The notes under the pieces: generated by a model
Told to the model about the DNA's origin: nothing
The model's database searches: none
What the model saw: only the letters and a program-made list of their open reading frames with translations
Source: Isoetes taiwanensis
Taxonomy: Eukaryota; Streptophyta; Lycopodiopsida; Isoetales; Isoetaceae
Reading direction: 5' to 3'
NCBI GenBank assembly: GCA_021234155.1
Contig: JAJEKV010000075.1
Span: forward strand, 2,783,280-2,847,279
DNA length: 64,000 nucleotides
Program-made: the position numbers and the translations under genes
Shown here: in pieces, positions 22,196 to 31,834 of the stretch
Layout: every line of letters starts with the position of its first letter
How positions within the stretch are numbered: the stretch's first letter is position 1

Positions 22196-22480
22196 GGCCA
22201 ACCGGGTGAGACCGCGCCTAGGGCCTCTGCGTTCCCGACGCAGGCGCGTTTCGCGCGGATTCACCCGACTGGGCCCAAAATCAAGCTTCTAGATGTCAGT
22301 TTTGCTCAAAATAAGTTGCTAGTTAGGTTAGAATTGGCCCAATTAGCCATATTAGCATCTTCAAATTCCCTAAATTGACCAAAAATTGGCCCAAAACAGG
22401 CCAACCGGGTGAGACCGCGCCAAACGCGTTTGCGTCCGCGACGCGGAGGCCATCCGCGCGGATTCACCCGGGTCAGGCCA
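22196..22480 (+). repeat. Two related long hairpins between ORF1 and ORF2
   Basis: Two copies, 22196-22276 and 22398-22480, of an imperfect inverted repeat. The arms are 'accgggtgagaccgcgc' and 'gcgcggattcacccg', extended by ggcc/ggccc words. A smaller stem 'tgcgt..acgc' lies in each loop. Possible roles are translation control, packaging or RNA stability; none is shown. Confidence 0.65.
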
Positions 22481-22772
22481 TCTTTGAGCCAAATTAGCCA
22501 AATTTGATCCAACCAACTGCCATGTAGTGTTTCTTGCCTTGTTTTGCTTAAGTTTGCACTTCATGGTAGTTCATTTGGACACCCAGAGCCATAGAACCAA
22601 GGTCGTCTTAGGTAGGTACTTTTTTTGCACGAACCCCGAGGTCACCCATAGTCTATAAAAAATAGGCCCCATTTGCCATTTTTCTTCCTACAGAACTGCT
22701 CCCAGCCCCTTAGGCGATTTTCTGATCCTCCACTGATCCTTGCAAGCCATTTTCTACACCCTTTCCTGCTCA

Positions 22773-24300
22773 ATGGCGCCCAGCAACTTTGAGAGATGGT
22801 ACAATGCTGCCAGCCATATCCATCAGCTTCCAGTAGATCAAGCCTTCTCTGTGTTTGATCACTTGTTTGATCTTCACGCAACTTTGACTAGAACACCCTA
22901 CTACACAGACATTATGTGCCAATATGACCAGCAGGTCCTGCCTTGGGAAGTTAGACTGCCTCCTAGGGGAGGGAATTGGGTTTCCCTTGAGACACTTACC
23001 CAAGCCTTAGGTCGAGAGTTGGCAGGATCCAAAGGCAAGAAGCAGCTATGGGATAGGACTAGGACCATGCCCGATTACATGACCTGCAGACATAATAGGC
23101 ATAGGTACCTTTCAGCTCAGACAGCCCTTGCCCTCTTCATGCACTATAAGTCAATCAACAAAGTAGGGGAACCCTCTGTTCAGCCCTTAGACTTAGCGCC
23201 ACTTGATACCCGTAGAGCCCAGGATCAAATCCTGAATATAGAATCCTCCGCCTACGAATATTATGGCACGACGTCGGGGGCACCATCTCTGCAGATCCAT
23301 GAAGACTACGAGCAGCTAGGGGAGCAGAACCCAGAATGGGAGAGCAGGGAGGCAACAAGAATGAAGAGGTACGCGTCGAGGCACGACGACGACATGAGAA
23401 CAGCTACCGACCCACCAGTCGGCATCACAGCTCTGTCACCGATAGTCATCGACGGGGAGGAGTACATTTTTGCAAATGACATCCTCAACTTGTCCTATTG
23501 CCAGGAACAGGGTCTTCGAATCGACGAGCTCTTGGGCATGATAGCACACGGGAAGAGCACAGACCTCATCGACTACTCATACCAGGAGATCCCAAGGGAG
23601 CTGGCGGAGAGACACTCTTATGCTGGGGAGACAATGTCGGATATAGCAGCCTATCAGCAGATAAGGGAGATCTATCGACAGCAGGAACCTATCATCTCAG
23701 AGGAGGAGTTCCAGCAGATACAGAGCACACTCTACAAACCAGGGAAGGGCCCAAGCTCAAGCCGACCAGTTCGAGCCAGGAGCATGAGGGAAGGGTCCAG
23801 CAGCATCAACTTGGACAACGCAACCAGCATGTGGAGGGATCATGAAGACCTTATGGCGGTGGATGCCTACGGCGAAGCAGCTCAAAGGAAGGGCACTGGA
23901 TCGCGAGGCGTAGGGAAGGGCGGCACGCCGCTACTATCTTCCAGCCCTCAGCCAAGGGCAAATGATAGTCTTCCACAAGGAGTTCAGCCCAAGGGGGGAA
24001 GAATCCGTGGCACTTCTCATAGCACTTTCGGGCTTCGGGCAGCACTCGAAGATATACGCCCATGCCGATCACATCATTCTTTTTCAACGAGGCGGTCAAG
24101 GCCCATTGCCTCGACTTTGGGAGAGGGCACCTTAGGGATGCAACACTTTCGATGGTAGCAGAACAACGCCGAGAACTCCCGAACCGAGATGGCCCGAGCA
24201 CTTGAAGGAAGATCGACGAGGAACATCTTGCGCAACCTCGGCAAAGGCCTCCGATTCAGGGATGTCAAGAACTTCTTCAGGCTTTCGGGAGGCCATTGAA
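22773..24300 (+). CDS. Retrotransposon ORF2, unknown function
   Basis: The frame from ATG 22773 runs to 24158. The preferred start follows the CTCA context and begins MAPSNFERW. Coding-like sequence continues in another frame to a TGA at 24298-24300 ('RNILRNLGKGLRF..'), so a frameshift near 24150 or a sequencing error is likely. The N-terminal ~150 residues look globular (Trp/Tyr/Leu-rich, 'FDHLFDLHATLTRTPYY'). The middle is acidic, and the C-terminal part is Ser/Gln-rich and disordered. I recognise no domain. It lies between the H3-like ORF and gag. It might be a nucleic-acid-binding or capsid-like accessory, but nothing in the sequence shows this. Confidence 0.6.
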
Positions 24301-24520
24301 TAGTTGTAAAATTTTCTTAAGTTTTGTGCTAAATGTTTCTTGTACCCATTGTGCTAAGATATATCTACCTTATCATGTAATCCTTATGTATTAATGACTA
24401 TTAACTGTTTTGTCAATGTAAGGCTTTGTATGATTTCTTATAACTAAAGATAATTCAATTGCAAGTAAAATTGATCAACATCTAACCCAAATAAAATGTA
24501 TTGATGATCAATCCTTGCAG

Positions 24521-26328
24521 CAAGGAACTCAAGTGCAGGATCTCAAGATCAGCACCGACCACGCAATTGGGTACCAAGGAACTTGTTTGGCAGAGAACAG
24601 GAAGACTTTGAGCAGGATATGTCACCAGAGGCAGTCAACGCAAGGTTGGTGCAGATGAGGAACCAGATGCAACACCTCATCAACTGGGCGACACCTCTCA
24701 TGAATGCACAGGAAGATGGTCCTCCACCTCCACCTTGTTTTCCGGGTGGTGACGAAGTCCCTCAGCAGGAAGGGGAGGGCAACCAGGGGAACGTCAGGGA
24801 TAGGAGAAGGAAGAGGAGAACCAGGAGTCCATCATCATCTAGCTCCAGCTCATCAGATAGCTCTTCCAGTGAGGACAGCTCTGGCTCCGACAGTCAGTCG
24901 GGCACACCTAAAGCAAGGAAAAGAGCAAGAAAGACAGATGACTATCAGAAAAAGGTGGATAGTGCTATGAGCAATGTATGGAAGACAAGGAAGCTCGGCC
25001 AGTTCTCAGGGAAAGACAGATCAGGCATGGAGGCTGAAGCATGGCTTGATGAAATGGAAGAATTTGGCAACTCATACGGTATGAAAGACAAGGACATAGG
25101 GAAAGTTGCTACAGCTAACCTTATTGGACCGGCAAGGATCTGGTGGAAGGGATATGCTAAATCCAACAAGCTGAAGAGGAACAATTGCAGGTTTAAGACC
25201 TTCAGCAAGGCTTTCCGCAAGCACTATGTGCCAAGGTCTCATACTAGTAGACAGATTCAGCAGTTTTACAGGTTGAATCAGGGTAGCTTATCAGTGGCTA
25301 AGTATACCGAAGAATTTATGAGGCTCAGGCTGCATGTTCCTGGAGTCTCAGAGAGGCAAGCCGTGGATACTTACATTGAGGGGTTGAACAGCAATATCAA
25401 GAGGCTTGTTAGAGCAATCAACCCGAAGTCAGTTGCACAGGCCGAAGATAAAGCTATAAGTTTAGAAGAGGCACCAGCAACTCCAGCAGAGAAGCAGTCA
25501 ACCTTCAGGGGTAAGAGTTCAGGGCAGTATCAGGGACAATATCAGGGTAAGCAATCAGCAGCTACACCATCAGGGAGTCAGCAGCAAGGTAAGGGTCAGA
25601 GCAAAGCTTTTGGGGACCGTAAGCCACAGAATGCATCAGGGGGCAGCGCTCTTAAGCGTCTCCTAGACAGTCTGCCGAAGGAAAAGAGACAGGAATGCAT
25701 TGAGAAAAAGCTATGTTTCAGGTGCTTCCAGCCAGGGCACCGAACACATGATTGTCCATTCGTCATGCAGTCAGCCTTGGCAGAACTCTTGGATTGGGAC
25801 TCCCCAACAGAAGCGGACGAGGACGACGACCAGCAGGAGGGCCAGGACTTCATAGATGGTGAGTGCCACATGACAGGTGATATAGAGAATCAGTCAACTG
25901 TCATCGCTGCGGACGGGATCATAGATAGTAATCCTTATGTAGTCCTCATAGATACAGGTAGCTCTCATAATTTTGCATCTCCTAGATTGGCTGCTCTAAT
26001 GAAGAACAAGGTATTGAAGTCTAAGCCAAGGCCAGTAGCTATGGCAAACGGCGCCATTCGGCACACTAAGGGGAGGAGGATCACCTTTGACATAGACCTT
26101 AGTGGGGCTAAGTGGCCGATGGGAGCAGAAGTCATGGACATCGGAAGATATGATCTGATAGTGGGGATGGAATTTTTGAAGCCAGCCAAAGCCATGATTG
26201 ATTGCGACCGGAATGAAGTCACCATGACGGCACAGGCGGCAAAGTTGATAGTGAAAGGTAAGAAGCTAGATTCTCCCTATGCGGTGTATTTCTTTGAAGC
26301 GACTAAGGAAGAGTATAGAAAGGAATAA
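24521..26328 (+). CDS. gag: Gag with zinc knuckle and aspartic protease
   Basis: The frame is open from an apparent 3' splice site (ccttgcag, 24520). The first in-frame ATG is 24619, so gag may be translated from a spliced RNA or from that ATG. Order: N-terminal helix region; Ser/Asp-rich acidic linker; a retrotransposon gag (capsid) domain with 'AEAWLDEMEEF', 'GPARIWWKGYA' and 'FRKHYVP'; a Gln/Gly-rich linker; a CCHC zinc knuckle 'CFRCFQPGHRTHDC'; then a retropepsin-like domain with active site 'VVLIDTGSSHNF'. The protease remains in the gag frame, as in many chromoviruses. The frame stops at 26328 at the gag-pol boundary. Confidence 0.88.
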
Positions 26329-27165
26329 GGTGGATTACATCTTGAGGATGGAATCAGTTGAGCCAGGCAAGCAGGATGGAAGTGACCCAAAGGGAAATCA
26401 GTTGCCCAGGCAGATAGCAAGGCTTATTTCAGAGTTCAAGGATGTATTTCCGGATGAAATCCGGCACCGCCACCTTATAGGGGTGTGGAATGTAAGATCA
26501 CATTGGCTCCGGATCACGAAAGCCTACCAGTAAGGCGCCATATAGAATGAGCACCCCAGAATTGATTGAGCTCAAGAAACAGCTTCAGGAATTGCTCGAG
26601 CTTGGATTTATAAGAGCAAGTGTGTCTCCTTTCGGAGCACCTATACTCTTTGTGAAGAAGAAAGATGGGAGCTTAAGAATGTGCATAGACTATCGCCAGC
26701 TTAATAAGCAGACGATAAAGAACTAGTATGCATTGCCAAGGGCAGATGATCTAATGGACCAGTTACAAGGAGCAAAGGTATTCTCTAAAATTGATTTGAG
26801 GTCGGATACCATCAGATAAGAATAAAAAGAGGATATCCATAAGACCGCTTTGAACAGCGGTATGGTCACTTTGAGTTTACATAGAATGCCCTTTGGACTA
26901 TCGAATGCTCCAGCAACGTTTATGCGCCTCATGAACGACATCTTCAGAGACTTCTTGGATGAGTTTGTTATTGTCTTCTTCGACGACATCCTAATCTACA
27001 GCAAGTCCCTTGAGGAGCATTGTCAGCATCTCAGGAAAGTGTTGGAGAAGTTGAGACGTCATCGGTTGTATGGGAAGCTCTCTAAGTGCCACTTTGCAAC
27101 AGGCCGAGTGGAGTACTTGGGGCATGTAGTAACATCCGAGGGAATCTCCACGAGATCCATCTAAA
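26320..27165 (+). pseudogene. pol: Reverse transcriptase region of pol (broken)
   Basis: RT motifs are spread over several frames: '[25 protein letters not shown]', a stop codon before '[13 protein letters not shown]', '[12 protein letters not shown]', 'MPFGLSNAPATF' and the catalytic 'IVFFDDILIYS' (YxDD equivalent). At least two stops and several one-base shifts interrupt it. The order and identity are those of a Ty3/gypsy RT. The breaks cluster in this ~800-base region, whereas gag and integrase are nearly intact. Confidence 0.88.
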
Positions 27166-27570
27166 ATTGAGGCAATAGTTGATTGGCCAGCTCCAAGGAA
27201 TGTGGCGTAAGTAAGAAGCTTTCGGGTTGGCGGGATATATTACGAAAAGTTCGTCAAGGACTTTGGGCGGCGGGCGCCCCTTGTCGGACCTCACTAAGGC
27301 CAAGAAGATTAAGGATTGGACTAGCCATTGGTTAGAGAAAGTCCAAGCTTCTTTTGAGAAGCTTAAAGAGGCCCTAACGACAGCACCAGTGCTTGTTCTC
27401 CCGGATCCGAGTAAAGATAAGTTGGTAGCAACAGATGCAAGCAAGATAGCAACAGGGGCAGTCTTGATGCAAGAAGGAAGGGTAGTCGCCTACGACTCGA
27501 AGAAGATGATGAACGGCGAAAGCAACGCTACCCAACCCATGATCAGGAGCTGCTAGCCATTGTCAGGGCA
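27166..27570 (+). pseudogene. pol: RT-RNase H junction, N-terminal RNase H
   Basis: The frame 27227-27556 carries 'ALTTAPVLVLPDPSK' and 'LVATDASKIATGAVLMQ', the first RNase H aspartate region. It shifts near 27540 before the 'QELLAIVRALRIWRHYL' segment, which lies partly in the next frame. Identity as Ty3/gypsy RNase H is clear, and the frame is broken once or twice. Confidence 0.85.
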
Positions 27571-28668
27571 TTGAGGATATGGAGGCATTATCTGCTGGGA
27601 AGGAAGTTTCAGTTGGATACCGATCACCAGAGCCTTCAGTATCTCTTCACCCAGCCACTCCTCAACTTAAGACAAAGGAGGTGGATGGAATTCCTTGAGG
27701 AGTATGATTTTGATATTATATATAAGCCTGGTAAGCTTAATGTTGTAGCAGATGCCCTCTCCAGGAGACCATTTCAGACAAGGACGCATTGTAATGCGAT
27801 TTCCACTCTTTCGAGTGAGTTTGGCAAGAAGATTGAGGAGTCCTTGCCAACAGATGTGGACTTCAAGGAGGTATGGGAAAGCCTTTCCAAGGAAGCCAGA
27901 ACAGATAAGGAGCGGGAAGCCTTCAAGCATTATAAGAAGGAAGGCAACCTGTTGTATCACAAGCATAAGTTGTGTGTGCCCGAATCATCAGGGGTAAGGA
28001 AGCTAATTCTTCATGACACACATAACAGCCCAATAGCAGGGCATGCTGGCTTCATGAAGACCTATTTCAAGATTCGAAGTAGCTACTTCTGGCCAGGAAT
28101 GAAGAGGCAGATAGCTGCATATATTCGGGATTGCCAGCTTATGTCACTGGAGACCAAAAGCGAGCAACTTCGGATTCCAGGTGCTCTTGAGCCATTGGGG
28201 GTGCCAAATGCAAAGTGGGAGGTCATAAGCATGGATTTCATCACAGGTCTCCCTAGAACTCTTCGAGGCAAGGATGCATTGATGGTTGTCGTAGATAAGT
28301 TATCTAAGATGGCACATTTTGTGCCTTGCAAGACTACTGACACCGCATTAGATACTGCCAAGTTAATTGTAAGGGAGATTTTCAGACTCCATGGCATGCC
28401 TCGGGAGATAATATCTGATAGGGATTCCAAGTTTATGAGTGCCTTCTGGCAGGACCTCTTCAGCACCATTCAGACGAAGCTCTCCATGAGCACGGCATAT
28501 CATCCCCAAACAGATGGCCAGACGGAGAGGACGAATCGGATCATTGAAGACATGCTTCGGAACTATGTGTGGAACAAGCAGTCCAAGTGGGATGAGTACA
28601 TCCACTTGGTGGAATTCGCCTACAACAATTATGGCGGGAGTCATCTCAGATGTCTCCTTTCATGGTAA
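27571..28668 (+). CDS. pol: RNase H C-terminal part and integrase core
   Basis: A 365-codon frame. It begins in RNase H ('RIWRHYLLGRKFQLDTDHQSL', 'VVADALSRRP'). The integrase zinc domain has HDTHNSPIAGH and then 'YIRDCQLMS', where the second cysteine of the usual CxxC is Met, so the HHCC site looks defective. The D,D,E core is visible: 'VISMDFITGLP', 'IISDRDSKFM' and 'HPQTDGQTERTNRIIEDML'. The frame shifts near 28660, and the C-terminal part continues in the frame 28650-29321. Confidence 0.9.
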   Translation: MRIWRHYLLGRKFQLDTDHQSLQYLFTQPLLNLRQRRWMEFLEEYDFDIIYKPGKLNVVADALSRRPFQTRTHCNAISTLSSEFGKKIEESLPTDVDFKEVWESLSKEARTDKEREAFKHYKKEGNLLYHKHKLCVPESSGVRKLILHDTHNSPIAGHAGFMKTYFKIRSSYFWPGMKRQIAAYIRDCQLMSLETKSEQLRIPGALEPLGVPNAKWEVISMDFITGLPRTLRGKDALMVVVDKLSKMAHFVPCKTTDTALDTAKLIVREIFRLHGMPREIISDRDSKFMSAFWQDLFSTIQTKLSMSTAYHPQTDGQTERTNRIIEDMLRNYVWNKQSKWDEYIHLVEFAYNNYGGSHLRCLLSW

Positions 28669-29321
28669 ATTACGGGTACCAGTGCTTAACCCCGGATACC
28701 TGGCACAATCCTGTGTCCAAGGTAGAAGTATCCCAGCAGATGTTAGGGGATATGCAACAGCTAGTGGAAGAAGTAAGGGGTTATTTATTGGCAGCAAGAA
28801 GTCGGCAGAAGAGTGTAGCCGACAAGCACAGGACCGTAAGAGAATTCAAGGTAGGCGATAAGCGTCCGTTGAAGATAAAGGTGAAGCAAGCCAAGCCAGC
28901 AGTTGGGAGCTGCAAGAAGCTTGCCCCTAGGTGGGCTGGTCCGTTCAAGATTTTGGAGAGAGTGGGCTCTCAAGCCTACAAGTTGGATCTTCCAGCCCAT
29001 CTCAAGGTTCACAAGGTCTTCCACGTAAGTTTATTAAAAAGGCACAATCCTAACCCTGAGGAGGTTTTGGATACTCCAACCTTGTTGGAAATGACGGAGG
29101 AGCAAGTAGAAATAGTGCCTGAATTGCTTCTTGATAAGTCATTCAAGAAGACTAGGAGGTCTCAGTTCCTCCAGTATTTGGTTAAGTGGAAGCACTTACC
29201 CGTGGAAGATGCGACATGGGTATTGAAGCAAGACTTGGAGAAGCAATACCCAGAGTTTATGAAGGAGTTTGATGGGCGAGTCGTCTCCGACTTGGTCGAC
29301 CCCGACTTGCCAGGTGGTTAG
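28650..29321 (+). CDS. pol: Integrase C-terminus with chromodomain
   Basis: A continuation of integrase: the GPY/F-like region 'APRWAGPFKILERVG' and 'AYKLDLPAHLKVHKVFHVS', then a C-terminal chromodomain at about residues 155-205 ('ELLLDKSFKKTRR', 'YLVKWKHLPVEDATWVLKQDL'). A chromodomain at this position defines chromoviruses. In related elements it directs integration toward heterochromatin by binding modified H3, usually H3K9 methylated. Of the aromatic cage positions, the Trp residues in 'VKW' and 'ATW' are visible. The frame overlaps the end of the preceding integrase frame by 19 bases, implying a single-base break. Confidence 0.88.
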   Translation: MSPFMVNYGYQCLTPDTWHNPVSKVEVSQQMLGDMQQLVEEVRGYLLAARSRQKSVADKHRTVREFKVGDKRPLKIKVKQAKPAVGSCKKLAPRWAGPFKILERVGSQAYKLDLPAHLKVHKVFHVSLLKRHNPNPEEVLDTPTLLEMTEEQVEIVPELLLDKSFKKTRRSQFLQYLVKWKHLPVEDATWVLKQDLEKQYPEFMKEFDGRVVSDLVDPDLPGG

Positions 29322-29394
29322 CTAGTATGTTGTTAGTTAGCCTTAAGCCTGGCGCATGCATTCTAGTTACTAGGGTGCATGTGCCAGAACCTTG

Positions 29395-29775
29395 GATCGT
29401 GTGGGCGATGATGGGATACACCTTTAAGGCATTCTCTAGGCCACACGCACCAAGAGGTGCGCATGACCATTAGGGTCATGTGAGTGAGGAATGAGGCATG
29501 GTGGGCGATGATGGGACATCGATCGGATGATCTCTATGCCACGATGCGGGGTACGCACACCTGGCCGTAGGAGGGTCATGGAGAAGGTTAAAGTGATCAT
29601 GCGCGATGATGGGATCGTGAGACGTTCCCTAGCTTCAAACCCGTGGGGCATGATGCACTAGGGGTACTTCGGCACCTAAACCGAAAGTACAAGGTAGCAC
29701 TTTCGATCATGGGCGATGATGGGAGCATCTTAAATGATCCTTAAGCTCAAATCCGAAAGGGCCATGATCTTGGGC
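29395..29775 (+). repeat. Four spaced copies of GCGATGATGGGA with hairpin arms
   Basis: GCGATGATGGGA at 29405, 29505, 29603 and 29713, about 100 bases apart. Each is flanked by different but self-complementary arms, for example cgtgtgg..ccacacg, atcatgc..gcatgat and gatcatgg..ccatgatc. They lie between integrase and the 3' LTR. Confidence 0.65.
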
Positions 29776-30172
29776 AAGGTAGTAGGACAACCTTGAGTCA
29801 GTAGTTCGGCTCAAGGAGGTAAGAGGGGTGGTCCCCTAAAACCACAAATTATTAACTAAACTAACGTAATGTGCTCCTTTTGCAGGCAAGTAGAAGGTGG
29901 ACTTCAACGAGGAGCGCATTACGAGAAGATAGGGGGAGCCATAATTTAGATTATGAACCCTAATAACTCTTACAATAATGTTTTGAATTATCGTAAGAAA
30001 TAACCGTGTTAAGGCTATATAATTTTGTATAAGTACAAATATAGCCTAAATTTTTGACTTGAACTAATAAAACTTGATTGCTAAACTAAACTAAAGGTTA
30101 TGACATGTTGTTGCTTGTGCAGGCATAAGGTAGGTTCGTCACCTTAGCGCAATGCTGAGGACAGCATTGTCC

Positions 30173-30186
30173 TAAGGGGGGGAGAA
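30173..30186 (+). other. Polypurine tract
   Basis: 'aagggggggagaa' immediately before the 3' LTR: the expected plus-strand primer site. Confidence 0.85.
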
Positions 30187-31829
30187 TGTGACGGTCCCGG
30201 GGGAATATACATGCATAAATACGTATATTCTGGATCTCACCATACAAGTCTATCTTCATAGCCTTGTATACCATAGATTGTGGCACTAGGGGGCATGGCT
30301 AAGTTATTCTCATAACTTAGCCAACCATAGGTTAAGCCATTATCCACGTGGCCTTAACCTATTGGGGCACCGCCACACAGGACTCACCCGATTAGTGCCA
30401 CGTGGCATCCTAGGTGGACCTAACTTATATAGGCTTAAACCCTAACCCTAGACCTCTTTCCAGCCCTAGCACCTGAGAGACTCACCTACTGCTTTCGAAA
30501 CCCCGCTTCAACATCGCTTCTTGTGGGCATAGACCTGCAGGCCCCCGGCCAGGTAGACTCGTTCTTGGAGTAGGAGCGGCATCTCGTGAGTCGGAGACCA
30601 TGGAGGCACACGGATCTGGAGGGAGAGCTTCAGGAGTAGGTATGTAGGATAGTGATTGTGATAGCTCATCTGGAAATTAGCATTCCAGATATGCTAGTAT
30701 TTTGTATCTAGAGTAGAGCCATCCTAGAACCCATATTCAACATCTTGAACCCTAATCAAGGAACCTTAACTATTAGTTAGATTTGTATGATTAGGTTAAG
30801 ATGTTCTTCTTATGATTATTCTCATGATGTGATGAGTATGGATGTTGGTTGATCTTGTTTGCTCCTCTTGTATTGGGAAGGGGGGTAGAGACCTAGAGCC
30901 ATATGTAGTATGCTCCTAGAGTAGATCCCTTAGTTCCTATTAGTTGCGGCCTGTGCATAGGAGCCCACCAGGCTATTGAGGCTATGATATGACTCAGCAC
31001 CATATAACGGGGCTAGAGGGAAAGTGGAGGGAGGATCCCTGCCGAGTGGGGGCTTCGGGGGATCCCATAGTGGGCTAGGCTTATGGTCGGTCACTTCATG
31101 TGGGCGAGCATGGGTCCGGACACCTCCCTGGGGCAATGGTGTTGCCCTCCCTCGAGAGCTGCAAGTGTTGGCTTGGCTCTCGCTTTTGGGGGTTCACCGG
31201 TGCACAATCGTGTGTGTCGCCACGATTCTCTAGCCGCCCACGGCACCTCTAGATCCTGGGAAGGGGAGATGCAACCCTTCCTGCCTCATCGGACCAGGGA
31301 GATGCAACCTGGAGTAGTCCCGATGGGTGATGCCATGGGATTGCGTGTCCGGAAGGCTAGAGTCCTGTCAGAGCCTGATCTAGCCCATTTGCAAAGTATG
31401 CACAGGAGGGGCGGATGGAGTGGTCAACCCTAGCCATTGTTCTATGCCAGCCCTCGCCATTGCCATGACTCGGTCTGCTCTATCTTGAGGCCTAGCCGGT
31501 CAGTCATCCTCCTTACGAGTCTGAGCCGGGGTAGGAGCTCTCATGTTTTATGGTTCGTGATTATCATCTTTGCCTTGGTTTATGAGTGATGCACTACCCT
31601 TCGAGGTAGTATTTGTATATGTTGATGCTAGTTCTGACGTGTTATCGCTTCCGCTGTTATAGGAGCCCATAGGGGAAGGGCGCGCAAGACACCTTCGTGT
31701 TCCCTTCCCACACTAAGAGTCACCTCAGAGTGCGGGGTAGACGAAGGGCCCATGCGGTTGCTGAGCCGGATGGGGGATTTCCTGCCGAGCGTACGGCCGG
31801 GCGCCGTACGTTTAGCAGGGAGCGTCACA
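30187..31829 (+). repeat. 3' LTR
   Basis: Aligns along its whole length with the 5' LTR (1,643 against 1,646 bases). Differences are mostly clustered 1-4 base indels in GC-rich parts, plus a missing ~10-base duplication near 30280. It carries the same G-box, TATA and telobox cluster. Confidence 0.93.
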
Positions 31830-31834
31830 AGAGA
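31830..31834 (+). repeat. LTR retrotransposon target duplication, right
   Basis: AGAGA, matching the left copy. Confidence 0.9.

Larger units (their letters stand above)
18651..31829 (+). mobile_element. Ty3/gypsy chromovirus-like LTR retrotransposon with an H3-like ORF (13,179 bp)
   Basis: A complete element: two LTRs of ~1.64 kb starting TGTGACGGTC and ending GCGTCACA, a 5-bp target duplication, an initiator tRNA-Met primer site, a purine tract, gag with zinc knuckle and aspartic protease, RT, RNase H, integrase and a C-terminal chromodomain. Two extra ORFs precede gag: a histone H3-like protein and an unknown protein. It lies inside the element B transposase gene, and excision restores that frame. 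The pol region carries stops and frameshifts. The LTRs are highly similar but differ by clustered small indels. Confidence 0.95.
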
